Shown here piece by piece: positions 43,747 to 58,168 of a stretch of DNA of 64,000 nucleotides; within the stretch, counting starts at the first letter, position 1; every line of letters begins with the position of its first letter. Both the position numbers and the translations under genes were made by a program. This DNA is from Bradyrhizobium sp. CCGE-LA001 (GTDB lineage: Bacteria > Pseudomonadota > Alphaproteobacteria > Rhizobiales > Xanthobacteraceae). The stretch is taken from contig NZ_CP013949.1 in the NCBI RefSeq assembly GCF_000296215.2, positions 5,201,501-5,265,500 of the forward strand. Reading direction: 5' to 3'. The notes beneath the pieces were generated by a model. That model did not search any database. It was given only the letters and a program-made list of their open reading frames with translations, and was not told the origin of the DNA.

Positions 43747-43775
43747 GCGCTCAGCCCTTCGGGTGACATCGAGCC

Positions 43776-46460
<2,685 letters not shown>

Positions 46461-46700
46461 CCAATCGGGTGTGCTTGGACCCGCTTTTGTCGCCGTAAAA
46501 ACCGGACGTTAAGGCTGATATCTGCGGGCCAAAGCGCTTTTAGACAAGGCCAGCTTCGCTGTCCAGAAACTGTGCAGAGAGATCAGAGGGTTGCCCAAGG
46601 CACGCAATGGCAGCGCAATCCCGGCTGCAATCCCGGTTGAAAGGCCAAGCGGTCGCGTTGACAGGCTTGGCTACCCTGTGGTCTGTACCCATCTGTATCG

Positions 46701-46880
46701 TACGGCCACGTCGGGAGAGACCGGCTTTAGGCAGCCGGCGCCGAAGGAGCAACCGCCCCGGAAACTCTCAGGCAAAAGGACCGCGTGGCTTTGACAGCAT
46801 CTGGAAAGAGGCGCCGACGGGCTTGAGGTCCGGATTGCGTCCGCCGACGGGATAATACTCTCAGGCACAGCGACAGATGG
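46701..46880 (+). promoter_or_regulatory. tandem glycine riboswitch upstream of gcvT
   Basis: Two aptamers lie in series. The first (about 46701-46790) shows CGGGAGAGACC, GCGCCGAAGGAGCAA and ACTCTCAGGCAAAAGGAC. The second (about 46793-46880) shows TCTGGAAAGAG, CCGCCGACGGGATAATACTC and CTCTCAGGCACAGCGACAGA. These are the conserved cores of the glycine riboswitch, normally an ON switch that couples glycine level to the cleavage system. The gcvT start at 46937 is 56 bases beyond, matching the known arrangement. No clear terminator is seen in the linker, so control may be on translation. Confidence 0.93.
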
Positions 46881-46936
46881 GGCTTCGATGGATTGTCTCG
46901 GGGAATTCTCCCCGGGGAACCGCCGAGGGCCCCTTG

Positions 46937-48082
46937 ATGCTTGCACACGACCAAGACTCCCTGAAACGTACGCCCCTTCATGGGCTTCATGTGTCCCTCG
47001 GCGGCAAGATGGTGCCGTTCGCGGGCTATGACATGCCCGTGCAATACCCCGCGGGCGTGCTGAAAGAGCACCTCCAGACCCGCACCAACGCCGGCCTGTT
47101 CGACGTCTCCCACATGGGCCAGCTCGCGCTTCGGGCCAAGTCGGGCAAGGTCGAGGACGCCGCCCGCGCGCTGGAGCGGTTGGTGCCGCAGGATATCGTG
47201 GCGATTGCGCCGGGGCGGCAGCGCTACGCCCAGTTCACCAATGAAGATGGCGGCATTCTCGATGATCTCATGGTCGCCAATTTCGGCGATCACCTGTTCC
47301 TGGTCGTCAATGCCGCCTGCAAGGCCGAGGACGAGGCGCATCTGCGCGCAAATCTGTCCGGCGATTGCGTCATCGAGCAGCTGGCAGATCGCGCGCTGAT
47401 CGCGCTGCAGGGCCCGAAAGCGGAATCGGCGCTGACGAAATTCTGTGCAGATGCGCCCGCCATGAAATTCATGGATTCCGGCCCGCACGAGGTTGCCGGC
47501 ATCAAGTGCTTCGTCTCGCGCTCCGGCTACACCGGCGAGGACGGTTTCGAGATCTCCGTTCCCGCAGGGGATGCCGAGCGTCTTGCCAAAATGCTGCTCG
47601 AAAACCCCGATGTGCTGCCGATTGGCCTGGGCGCCCGCGACAGTCTGCGGTTGGAAGCCGGGCTCTGCCTCTACGGCCACGACATCGACACCGCGACGAC
47701 GCCGGTCGAGGCCGCGCTGGAATGGTCGGTGCAGAAGAGCCGCCGCAGCGGCGGCGCGCGCGCCGGCGGCTTTCCCGGTGCGGAAAAGATCCTCGCCCAT
47801 TTCGACAACGGCGCAACGCGCCGCCGCGTCGGCCTGCTCGCCCAGGGTCGCGCGCCGGTTCGCGAGGGCGCGCTGCTGTTCGCGGACGAGGCCGCGGGCG
47901 AGCCGATCGGCAAGGTCACCTCGGGCGGTTTCGGCCCAAGCCTGAACGCGCCGGTGGCGATGGGCTATGTGCCCACCAATCTGAGCGCGCTCGGCACAAA
48001 ACTCTTCGCCGAAGTGCGCGGCCAGCGCCTTCCGCTCACCGTCGCTGCCATGCCTTTTGTCAAGAACACCTACAAACGCTGA
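46937..48082 (+). CDS. gcvT: glycine cleavage system T protein (aminomethyltransferase)
   Basis: This 381-aa folate-dependent protein takes the aminomethyl group from lipoyl-H and makes methylene-THF and ammonia. It has LHVSLGGKMVPFAGYDMPVQ, the GLFDVSHMGQ folate region, NEDGGILDDLMV and YTGEDGFEISVP, and ends with the C-terminal barrel. ATG 46937 is the family start. gcvH follows 10 bp later. The operon is led by the glycine riboswitch. Confidence 0.97.
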   Translation: MLAHDQDSLKRTPLHGLHVSLGGKMVPFAGYDMPVQYPAGVLKEHLQTRTNAGLFDVSHMGQLALRAKSGKVEDAARALERLVPQDIVAIAPGRQRYAQFTNEDGGILDDLMVANFGDHLFLVVNAACKAEDEAHLRANLSGDCVIEQLADRALIALQGPKAESALTKFCADAPAMKFMDSGPHEVAGIKCFVSRSGYTGEDGFEISVPAGDAERLAKMLLENPDVLPIGLGARDSLRLEAGLCLYGHDIDTATTPVEAALEWSVQKSRRSGGARAGGFPGAEKILAHFDNGATRRRVGLLAQGRAPVREGALLFADEAAGEPIGKVTSGGFGPSLNAPVAMGYVPTNLSALGTKLFAEVRGQRLPLTVAAMPFVKNTYKR

Positions 48083-48092
48083 GGACAAGAAA

Positions 48093-48461
48093 ATGACCAC
48101 GACGCTGTACACCTCCGACCATGAATGGCTCGCCATCGAGGGCGATGTCGCGACCGTCGGCATCACCGACTACGCGCAGCAGCAGCTCGGCGACGTCGTG
48201 TTCGTCGAACTGCCCAAGGTCGGCCGGACCCTGAAGAAGGCGGAAGCCGCAGCGGTCGTCGAATCCGTCAAGGCCGCATCCGACGTCTACGCCCCTGTAA
48301 CGGGCGAAGTGCTCGAGACCAACGCCGAGCTTACCGCCGAGCCGGCCCTTGTGAACTCCGACGCACAAGGCAAGGCCTGGTTCTTCAAGATCAGGATGAT
48401 CGACAAGAGCGAGCTCGGCGGCCTCATGGATGAAGCCGCCTACAAGGCCCATACGGCGTGA
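48093..48461 (+). CDS. gcvH: glycine cleavage system H protein
   Basis: This 122-aa lipoyl carrier shuttles the aminomethyl and dihydrolipoyl groups among P, T and L proteins. The lipoylation Lys is in AVVESVKAASDVYAP (near residue 64), and the C-terminal end is typical. ATG 48093 follows GAGGACAAGA. It is cotranscribed with gcvT. The downstream gcvP is separated by a 178-bp gap holding a palindromic repeat. Confidence 0.97.
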   Translation: MTTTLYTSDHEWLAIEGDVATVGITDYAQQQLGDVVFVELPKVGRTLKKAEAAAVVESVKAASDVYAPVTGEVLETNAELTAEPALVNSDAQGKAWFFKIRMIDKSELGGLMDEAAYKAHTA

Positions 48462-48492
48462 GATGACGAGAACTCTGACCTCATATTCGGTG

Positions 48493-48611
48493 TCATCGCC
48501 CGCGCAGGCGGGCGATCCAGTACGCCGCAGCCTCTGGGTTCAAGCCGTGCTGCCTGCGTTTACTGGATGCCCCGCCCCCGTGCGCAATTGCGCACTAGGC
48601 GGGGCATGACG
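48493..48611. repeat. palindromic repeat inside the gcv operon, between gcvH and gcvP
   Basis: GTCATCGCCCGCGCAGGCGGGCGATCCAGTA on one side pairs with TACTGGATGCCCCGCC...GGCGGGGCATGAC on the other, with smaller hairpins inside. It lies between two genes that must be co-expressed. It could reduce or stabilise the distal part of the transcript. The family is common between genes in these bacteria. Confidence 0.65.
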
Positions 48612-48639
48612 GCGACAGCGAAACCTAAGCGAGGACCCA

Positions 48640-51507
<2,868 letters not shown>

Positions 51508-51512
51508 GCTTT

Positions 51513-51602
51513 GTAGGATGGGTAGAGCGCAGCGAAACCCATCACTGCGCTCGCTTGTGCGCAAGAAAAGCTATGGGTTTCGCTGCGCTCTACCCATCCT
51601 AC
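51513..51602. repeat. 30-bp perfect inverted repeat between gcvP and the next gene
   Basis: Bases 51513-51542 begin GTAGGATGGGTAGAGCGCAG. They are the exact complement of 51573-51602, with a 30-base loop. The element begins 6 bases after the gcvP stop and ends 17 bases from the stop of the convergent gene, so it probably closes both transcripts. It is of the kind found many times in such genomes. Confidence 0.85.
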
Positions 51603-51618
51603 GGCACTGAGCGTAAAT

Positions 51619-52593
51619 CTATGGCGCAACCAGCGAACGGCTTTCGCGATCCCATCGCCAGAGCTTCTCGTTGGTCAGTTCAGTGCCGCCCCACCAGCGA
51701 TAGATCCGGTTGTGGCGCCACATATCGTCCTCACGCGCAAAAATGGAACGACCGAGTTCGGTCAGCGTGACCTTCCACTCGCTCCTGCCGAAGTAGCGAT
51801 CCTCATTGTTGAACGCCGGATCGCCCAACAAGATCGGCGGCGCCGAATATGCCCCCAGTTCGAGCAAGGCTTCGCGCGCGTCGTCTTCGTCGAACACGTC
51901 GCGGAGCCAACACGCCTCGGTGACGCGCCTTGGGTCGGTGTGCCCATCGTTCACAAAGTCCAGAATATCCATTTCGCTGGCACCTAGGCCCGTCACGTTG
52001 TCCGGAAGCTCTTCAAGCAACGCGATGAGCGCCGGCCGAAGTCTCGGCAGGATCGTCAGATCCGTCATCAGAAGATCGAAACATGGCTTTGGCGTTTCAG
52101 CCCGATAGGCTTGCCAGGCGCGGCGTGCCAAGACCAAATGATTTTCGGTCACCTTGAAGGCCGGCAGCTTCCATTTTGCGACAGATTCGGGAGGGTAGTG
52201 CGCAACATGGTCATCCGTGTGCACCAGACTGAGCTTCGTCGTAATCTCCTTGTAGGGGCGAAGCAAGTCCAGCAGCCAGACCAGCACAAGCTGATCGTTT
52301 GGTCGAGGATCGACCCATATTTCAATTGAGTCGAACTTCGAACATAGCTCGAAGAAACCGATATCACGCGTTCCGAACCCCTCCAGCGAGCCACGACAAG
52401 CGTCATCGAGCCAATGATCGCCGGAATTGCCATGCTTTGTCGATCGGCGCTCCAGCCCCATCAGAAGCTGTTCGTCGGAAGGCAATTTCCTCCACACGAA
52501 GCGTGGATAGAACCCAAGCACGACATTCGCTTGGCGCGACTGGCGAAGAAGGTCTTCGTCAAGATGGTTCGTGGCTAAGATCAAATGGGACAC
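51619..52593 (-). CDS. protein of unknown function, DUF1835-like (paralogue A)
   Basis: This 324-aa cytosolic protein has no signal peptide. It shows an N-terminal Rossmann-like opening (HLILATNHLDEDLLRQS), then VWRKLPSDEQLL, HWLDDAC, IEIWVDPRPNDQLVLVWLLD and a long middle region. The C terminus, KVTLTELGRSIFAREDDMWR then RWWGGTELTNEKLWRWD, looks like a small winged-helix-like end. The pattern recalls the DUF1835 group. It is the partner of the next gene, with which it aligns throughout. Composition is slightly lower in GC than gcvP. Function is unknown. Confidence 0.6.
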   Translation of the reverse strand: MSHLILATNHLDEDLLRQSRQANVVLGFYPRFVWRKLPSDEQLLMGLERRSTKHGNSGDHWLDDACRGSLEGFGTRDIGFFELCSKFDSIEIWVDPRPNDQLVLVWLLDLLRPYKEITTKLSLVHTDDHVAHYPPESVAKWKLPAFKVTENHLVLARRAWQAYRAETPKPCFDLLMTDLTILPRLRPALIALLEELPDNVTGLGASEMDILDFVNDGHTDPRRVTEACWLRDVFDEDDAREALLELGAYSAPPILLGDPAFNNEDRYFGRSEWKVTLTELGRSIFAREDDMWRHNRIYRWWGGTELTNEKLWRWDRESRSLVAP

Positions 52594-52649
52594 GGTCGCC
52601 TCTCAAAAATTGATACGCAATACAGGAACGCTGAGAGCATGCGTACGCC

Positions 52650-53657
52650 TCACTCAGGCGCGATCAACGCGCGGCTCTCGGCGTCCCATCGCCAAAGCCG
52701 TTCGCTGGTGAGAAGCGTGCCACCCCAACAGCGGCGAATCGTATTATGGCGCCGGAAGTCCTCTTCTCCCGCCAGCGCCGCCGTCCCGAAATCGGTGAGC
52801 GACAAGCGGGACCGCTTGTATTGCGCGAAACGGCGAGCATCGTCATGCATGTCGAGCGTGAATGGCCCCTCCTCCAACCCGGCTACGGCCGGTACTGGAC
52901 ATCGCGCGAGCCCATCGAGCAGGGTTCCGACTTCCCAATAAGCGTACACGCGCCGCTCGTTGCGCTTCTCTTGACCGGGGAAGACGTCAAAGGGCTGCAC
53001 ATTCCCTGGTGAGATCAACTCGAGCATTCGCGTCTCAGTCGCTGCAAGACCGGTAGTCCTGCTCGGAAGCTCATCGAGCAGGTCGAGGGCACACCGTTCA
53101 AGCTGCGGAAGCAAACTCAAATCCGATTTGAGAAGGTCGAACCAAGCCTGCGGCGTCGACGCGCGATAGGCCCGCCACGCACGCGCCGCCAGTTCGACGT
53201 GTTCTTGCGTGACCTTAACGATCGGCGGGTTCAGCTCGGTAAGCCGCTCCGGCTCGGCGCCACCAACGGCCAAGTCCAGGTAACATATCGCGAGTTTGGA
53301 GACTGCCGCTCCCTTGCTGCCGCAATGGTCGAGCAGCCAAAGCAAAACCAATTGTGCGTTTGGCTCTGGCCCGACCCACAGTTCGGCTAGATCACATTCC
53401 GACAGCAGCTCGATCAGTCCACGGTCTTTCAATCTCGACTCTTCGAGACGCCACGACGGCGTGTCGTCCAGCCAATGAAGGCCTCGAGGCTGCATCCTAC
53501 GCGGGGTAAAGAATGCCTCCAGCTCCTCCTCGGACGGCAACGGCCCCCAGACAAGCCGGTGCTCGATGGCGATGACGAGATCGGCGAGCCCAGCGCGTTG
53601 CAAGGCGCCGGCAGCGGACGAATCTGTTGTCAGAATCAGGCGCTTCACCGCAATCAC
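52650..53657 (-). CDS. protein of unknown function, DUF1835-like (paralogue B)
   Basis: This 335-aa protein is similar in layout to the downstream gene: MIAVKRLILTTDSSAAGALQ, GPLPSEEELEAFF, LHWLDDTPSWRLEES, AELWVGPEPNAQLVLLWLLD and the end LSLTDFGTAALAGEEDF then CWGGTLLTSERLWRWD. It keeps an extra PGNVQPFDVFPGQEKRNERR segment that the other copy has lost or changed. It lies 56 bp upstream of its paralogue and 99 bp downstream of recA, same strand. Function is unknown. Confidence 0.6.
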   Translation of the reverse strand: MIAVKRLILTTDSSAAGALQRAGLADLVIAIEHRLVWGPLPSEEELEAFFTPRRMQPRGLHWLDDTPSWRLEESRLKDRGLIELLSECDLAELWVGPEPNAQLVLLWLLDHCGSKGAAVSKLAICYLDLAVGGAEPERLTELNPPIVKVTQEHVELAARAWRAYRASTPQAWFDLLKSDLSLLPQLERCALDLLDELPSRTTGLAATETRMLELISPGNVQPFDVFPGQEKRNERRVYAYWEVGTLLDGLARCPVPAVAGLEEGPFTLDMHDDARRFAQYKRSRLSLTDFGTAALAGEEDFRRHNTIRRCWGGTLLTSERLWRWDAESRALIAPE

Positions 53658-53756
53658 CTGCGTTCGCTAAGCCGCCAAAACGAAACGGGCACTGACGACG
53701 TCGGCAACTCAACGTCCTCAGCGCCCGCTCCTCGCGAAAAACTTTCGCGCTAAGTC

Positions 53757-54845
<1,089 letters not shown>

Positions 54846-54938
54846 TGGGTCGTGCTCCTTATGGCGAGGATTCGGGTGCGGGACAAACGATTGGGGCAGC
54901 GGGTCGTCGATAAAATCAATGTACCCTATCTGTTCTCT

Positions 54939-54953
54939 GTTCGCAATATGTTC
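54939..54953 (-). promoter_or_regulatory. alphaproteobacterial SOS (LexA) box of recA
   Basis: The minus strand reads GAACATATTGCGAAC, i.e. GAAC-N7-GAAC, or GTTC-N7-GTTC on the plus strand. This is the LexA-binding site defined in alphaproteobacteria. It lies 94-108 bp upstream of recA. An extra GTTC at 54932 stands next to it. Confidence 0.85.
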
Positions 54954-55065
54954 TTTTGCAGATTGGGGACTGTCAGCCCTCGCCACACAGCACTTTGAAA
55001 AGCCCGGACTTATGTGCTACAGAATGTAACGCTACATATCGTCTCACTTGTCCCGGGAGGAATAG

Positions 55066-55254
55066 ATGAGGTCAATCGCCACGATCGTTCTCGCGCTGTC
55101 CGTGCTCGCCGGCTCGCCATCGGTGCAGGCGCAGTCGGCGAACACGCCGACATCCGCGGCGCCGAAAGCCGGTGCCAAAATCACCAAGAAGTCTCAGCTG
55201 CACGATGGCTGCCACAGCCGGTACGCCCAGATGCTGGGCAAGCCCTGTCACTGA
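55066..55254 (+). CDS. small exported protein
   Basis: This 62-aa protein has a signal peptide (about 1-23, IVLALSVLAGSPSVQAQ) and a mature part with the Cys-containing end LHDGCHSRYAQMLGKPCH, where two Cys could pair. ATG 55066 has a good GGGAGGAATAG site. It diverges from recA. No family is recognised, though short proteins of this sort are usual in Bradyrhizobium. Confidence 0.7.
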   Translation: MRSIATIVLALSVLAGSPSVQAQSANTPTSAAPKAGAKITKKSQLHDGCHSRYAQMLGKPCH

Positions 55255-55484
55255 CATTGCTGGCTCAATCTCCAGAGGCCGCCGCGGTTGGCGGCCTCGA
55301 GTTGAGGACCTTCGGTGCGTGCCCTCAAATGGCCAACAATCGTCGATCTCCGTGCGTGTACAACTGAACAGACCCGAATTCGTTTCTGAACCCTAATGCA
55401 CCATCACCGCACGAATCCTGGCGACGACCGGTGACGAGAACGCCAATCGCGCTCCCGCCTTCCTCCGATGGAAATGAGCGCGTC

Positions 55485-55685
55485 ATGTTCAGGCGACGGC
55501 GATTCAAGCAGCAGCTGACCCTCCAGGATCGGCTGGCCGCATGGGCGAAGCAGGTCGAGGAGCAGGCCTCCAGGCTGCCGCCTGGCCCCGAGCGAGACGC
55601 CCTGCTCAAGAAGGCACGACGAGCCGACATCGCCAATCATCTGCATGATTGGGTCAAGTCTCCCGGGCTGCAGCCGCCGAAATAG
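55485..55685 (+). CDS. small basic protein of unknown function
   Basis: This 66-aa protein starts MFRRRRFKQQLTLQDRLAAW and ends LPPGPERDALLKKARRADIA and SPGLQPPK. It is charged and helical, with a cationic N terminus. ATG 55485 is chosen because the Arg-rich start is the conserved end of a small Bradyrhizobium family; a start at 55431 is also open. Function is unknown. Confidence 0.7.
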   Translation: MFRRRRFKQQLTLQDRLAAWAKQVEEQASRLPPGPERDALLKKARRADIANHLHDWVKSPGLQPPK

Positions 55686-55833
55686 CGGTGCGTTCTCATT
55701 CGCCGTGAAGCTGATGCGCATCAAAGACGCGCGGCCTGCGCGCTGTCATAATTCCGCAATCCTACGGCACTGAACCTTTTCGCGGCCTGCGGCCTTCTGT
55801 CGGGATGGGACCGCAACTCTGGGGATCTCTGTC

Positions 55834-56001
55834 ATGACTGAAAGCACGCAGCCCGGCGCCATCAGGCGCAACCCCCTGCTCGAGGCCGCGCAGGAGGAAA
55901 TGCTCAAGTTCGAGCGCACAGAAAACGAATTCCGCAGGAAGGACCGCGACGAGCGTGCCGCCGAGCTCCGTCTGCCCCTGGACGACATCAAGGTCCATTA
56001 A
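55834..56001 (+). CDS. small protein of unknown function
   Basis: This 55-aa protein starts MTESTQPGAIRRNPLLEAAQ, with acidic and basic residues in a long helix (EEMLKFERTENEFRRKD), and ends LPLDDIKVH. ATG 55834 is preceded by CTCTGGGGATC, a weak ribosome site. The charge pattern suggests a real helical protein, but no family is known. Confidence 0.5.
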   Translation: MTESTQPGAIRRNPLLEAAQEEMLKFERTENEFRRKDRDERAAELRLPLDDIKVH

Positions 56002-56221
56002 GCCGGAAGGGTGGTCGTCGGACCCGTCTGGGCTGCGGCCAACCCAAGGCCGACCTCTCGGGAACCGGCATGGTCCGGGTATAACTCATGCCCGATTAAG
56101 GTATCTAAATACCATAATTAAGTTATTGATTACACGACAGAATTCCCCACCGGCCTACTGTGCATGGGGTTGTTTTCGCCTTTTTTGGCGATGGCGGCGC
56201 GGCGCGCCCACCGGGCCCGCC

Positions 56222-56311
56222 CTACAGCAGCGCCAATAGCACGAGGCCGATGACCAGCACGACGAAGCCAGCCGCCGTGGCGGCGGCGAATGACCGCTCT
56301 ACGTTATCCAT
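56222..56311 (-). CDS. possible small membrane protein
   Basis: This is a 29-aa reading, MDNVERSFAAATAAGFVVLV followed by a Leu/Val tail, forming one hydrophobic helix after a charged start. A longer start at 56323 adds MGCI. There is no strong ribosome site. Single-helix peptides of this sort exist in Bradyrhizobium, but support is weak here. Confidence 0.35.
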   Translation of the reverse strand: MDNVERSFAAATAAGFVVLVIGLVLLALL

Positions 56312-56512
56312 GATGCACCCCATCGCCGCCGCGCCACGTTTCCCCCATGGCTGCGCCGGACCATCCGGAATCTTGCCGACCGATGTGTCGCCAGTCGTGC
56401 GGCCGGATGTCGAAATTGGGACCGGCCAGGGGCCAGTCTGAGGCCTCGCGATCCCTGCCCTCTGCTGCGCCCCCGTCAGGCGCATGTAAGCCGGAACGCC
56501 TAATATCGCGGT

Positions 56513-56583
56513 GCCCGGTGGACCAACACCGGGCCTCCATACCCAACCGAGGACCCCGCTCTCCCCGAGCGGGGTTTTCTGTT
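56513..56583 (+). ncRNA. candidate small RNA 1 with intrinsic terminator
   Basis: A TAATAT (-10-like) at 56501 is followed by an 8-bp hairpin (GCCCGGTG 513-520 and CACCGGGC 527-534), an unpaired CTCCA segment and a GC-rich terminator hairpin (CCCCGCT 554-560, AGCGGGG 568-574) with TTTT. No open reading frame of note lies here. The layout is shared with the next element. CTCC may pair with ribosome-binding sites. This is inference from structure only. Confidence 0.45.
56554..56578 (+). terminator. intrinsic terminator of candidate small RNA 1
   Basis: The arms CCCCGCT and AGCGGGG with a CTCCCCG loop are followed by TTTT. Confidence 0.7.
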
Positions 56584-56661
56584 TGCGGGCATGGCGGGGC
56601 ACGGGATGATTCGATCTGCCGAACTGTCAGGCTGACGTAAGCGCAGGCGGCTATGGTCGGC

Positions 56662-56739
56662 TTGCTAGGTGTTGCAGCCCAGCACCTCAGCCTCCAATAA
56701 CTTTCTCCCCCGCTTGGCTCTCCCCAAGCGGGGTTTTTT
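56662..56739 (+). ncRNA. candidate small RNA 2 with intrinsic terminator
   Basis: A 7-bp hairpin (AGGTGTT 667-673 and AGCACCT 681-687) is followed by GCCTCCA at 690-696 and a 10-bp terminator stem (CCCCGCTTGG 708-717, CCAAGCGGGG 724-733) with T6. Order and the CCTCC element repeat those of the candidate 130 bases upstream, so the two may be duplicates. A weak TATGGT lies at 56653. Transcription is not shown. Confidence 0.45.
56708..56739 (+). terminator. strong intrinsic terminator
   Basis: A ten-base perfect stem CCCCGCTTGG/CCAAGCGGGG with a CTCTCC loop is followed by TTTTTT. It ends exactly where the convergent DUF2798 gene stops. Confidence 0.85.
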
Positions 56740-56996
56740 CATGCCTGGCGGCGGGTTCGCAGCCCGCCGTCATCCCGTGTCAGCCGCAGCGAGACGGCGC
56801 GGATGGCGGGCGCAGCGAGCAGCACGATCGGCAGCATGGCGCCCCATGCGATCAGCCACGACGCGATCCAGTGCCCGAGGAAGACTATGGCGCTTGCGGC
56901 GGGAAAGCTCGCGATGCCCGCGGCGATCAGCGAGGTCAGGCCGGACTGGATGACGCCGAAGACGAGATGGGAGTAGCGGCGGGGAATGCCGAGCAT
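56739..56996 (-). CDS. DUF2798 small membrane protein
   Basis: This 85-aa protein has two membrane helices: RYSHLVFGVIQSGLTSLIAA and HWIASWLIAWGAMLPIVLLA. This is the DUF2798 layout of a short paired-helix protein. The C-terminal tail is basic. Function is unknown. It converges with the candidate small RNAs. Confidence 0.82.
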   Translation of the reverse strand: MLGIPRRYSHLVFGVIQSGLTSLIAAGIASFPAASAIVFLGHWIASWLIAWGAMLPIVLLAAPAIRAVSLRLTRDDGGLRTRRQA

Positions 56997-57207
56997 GAGA
57001 CGTCCATGGTTGCCTCACCAAGCCAAGCAAGGCATGTGCCGTCGCACGGTGGTACTCCGTGGTTCTCCGACCATGAACAGAGTTCCCGCCCCCGTCCCGG
57101 CGTGCGCTTTCCGTGAACGGCGAGGAGGTTTGTCGACATATTTCGCTTGTCCGGGGAATATCATGACGCCCATCATGTTGTAGGTCACGGACGGTGAATC
57201 GTGGGAG

Positions 57208-57402
57208 ATGACCATGAATCACAGGGGCGTCGAATTCACCCTCGCCAAGACGGCCATTCCCGGCATCTGGCAGTGGCAGTTCCGCATCGGCGAGCAGATC
57301 AAAACCGGCAGGACCGAGACCAAGATCGACCTGCTCGCGATCCGGCGGGTGCAGCTGCGCATCGATCGGGAGCTGAAGGCCATCGAGCGCAAAACGGCCT
57401 GA
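57208..57402 (+). CDS. small conserved protein of unknown function
   Basis: This 64-aa protein has the core RGVEFTLAKTAIPGIWQWQF, with Trp-Gln-Trp, and ends in a basic helix, RRVQLRIDRELKAIERK. ATG 57208 has a GTGGGAG site; a start two codons later is possible. It is cytosolic and charged. No named family is known to me. Confidence 0.65.
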   Translation: MTMNHRGVEFTLAKTAIPGIWQWQFRIGEQIKTGRTETKIDLLAIRRVQLRIDRELKAIERKTA

Positions 57403-57566
57403 GCAAGTTGGCCTGAGCCGGCTGGCCTGAGCGCGATCAGCGCGTGGCGGCGCGATCCGAATGGCCACGCCCGTAGCCGCCCGGAATTGATCTGACGGGG
57501 ATTTGGGATTGCACTGCGCGCCCGTGGCCTTGGAGGGCGGGCCATCACGCGCGATCGGTGCCAGCC

Positions 57567-57800
57567 ATGCCGCTCTATTTTTTTCGAATCCGGAACGGCC
57601 GCTATTCCGGCTGCGCGGATCAGGCGTCGGAATTTGCCGATCGCGAGTCGGCGTGGAAGGAGATGACCAATGTCTGCGCCGACATGGCCGCCGGCATTGC
57701 GCGCAAGCTCCAAGAAAATTCCGAATGGCACATGGAGCTTCTGGACGAGACCAAGGAGCCGGTGTTCCGGATTCGCATCGTCTCGGAAACGCTAGACTAG
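57567..57800 (+). CDS. DUF6894 family small protein
   Basis: This 77-aa protein runs MPLYFFRIRNGRYSGCADQA, then EFADRESAWKEMTNVCADMA and WHMELLDETKEPVFRIRIVS. This is the compact fold of DUF6894, with PLYFFR at the N terminus and the L-D-E-x-x-x-P-V-x-R-I end. ATG 57567 fits the family start. The function is not known. Confidence 0.78.
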   Translation: MPLYFFRIRNGRYSGCADQASEFADRESAWKEMTNVCADMAAGIARKLQENSEWHMELLDETKEPVFRIRIVSETLD

Positions 57801-57810
57801 GAGTGCGGCC

Positions 57811-58065
57811 CTAATCGGCGCTGGGCAGCCGGCGCATGGTGAATTCGATGTCGCCGCCGGGCAGTTCGCGCCAGGTCTCGACCGCGCTCATGTAACCCGC
57901 CTTGGGATAGCGGGCGAAGAAGGCCTCCGCCCTCGCCCGCGCCGCCGCGCGCGGCAGCGTGAAGGTCTCGCGCAGATAGCCGTCGCCGGTCGCATGGCCC
58001 GCCTTGCCGCCTGCTTTGCGCCGGCGCGCCATGCGCTCGGCGAGATCCCGCGGGCGATCGGCCAT
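57811..58065 (-). CDS. small basic protein of unknown function
   Basis: This 84-aa protein starts MADRPRDLAERMARRRKAGG and has YLRETFTLPRAAARARAEAF and a C-terminal part ending FTMRRLPSAD. ATG 58065 stands after AAGGAGG, one of the best ribosome sites in this part. It converges with the DUF6894 gene 10 bp away. No family is recognised. Confidence 0.6.
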   Translation of the reverse strand: MADRPRDLAERMARRRKAGGKAGHATGDGYLRETFTLPRAAARARAEAFFARYPKAGYMSAVETWRELPGGDIEFTMRRLPSAD

Positions 58066-58168
58066 GTCACGCCTCCTTGACGCAATACGCTTTCGCGGAA
58101 TGTAGGAGGCCGGCAAGGCAAAGGGGAGTCCCGATCGGAGGCCTCAGCCGCCTCCGATCGGCGCAGGG

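Noticed and set aside
51513..51602. Terminal inverted repeats of an insertion sequence
   Set aside because: The arms are only 30 bases apart with no transposase gene, and no target duplication is visible, so it is an intergenic palindrome.
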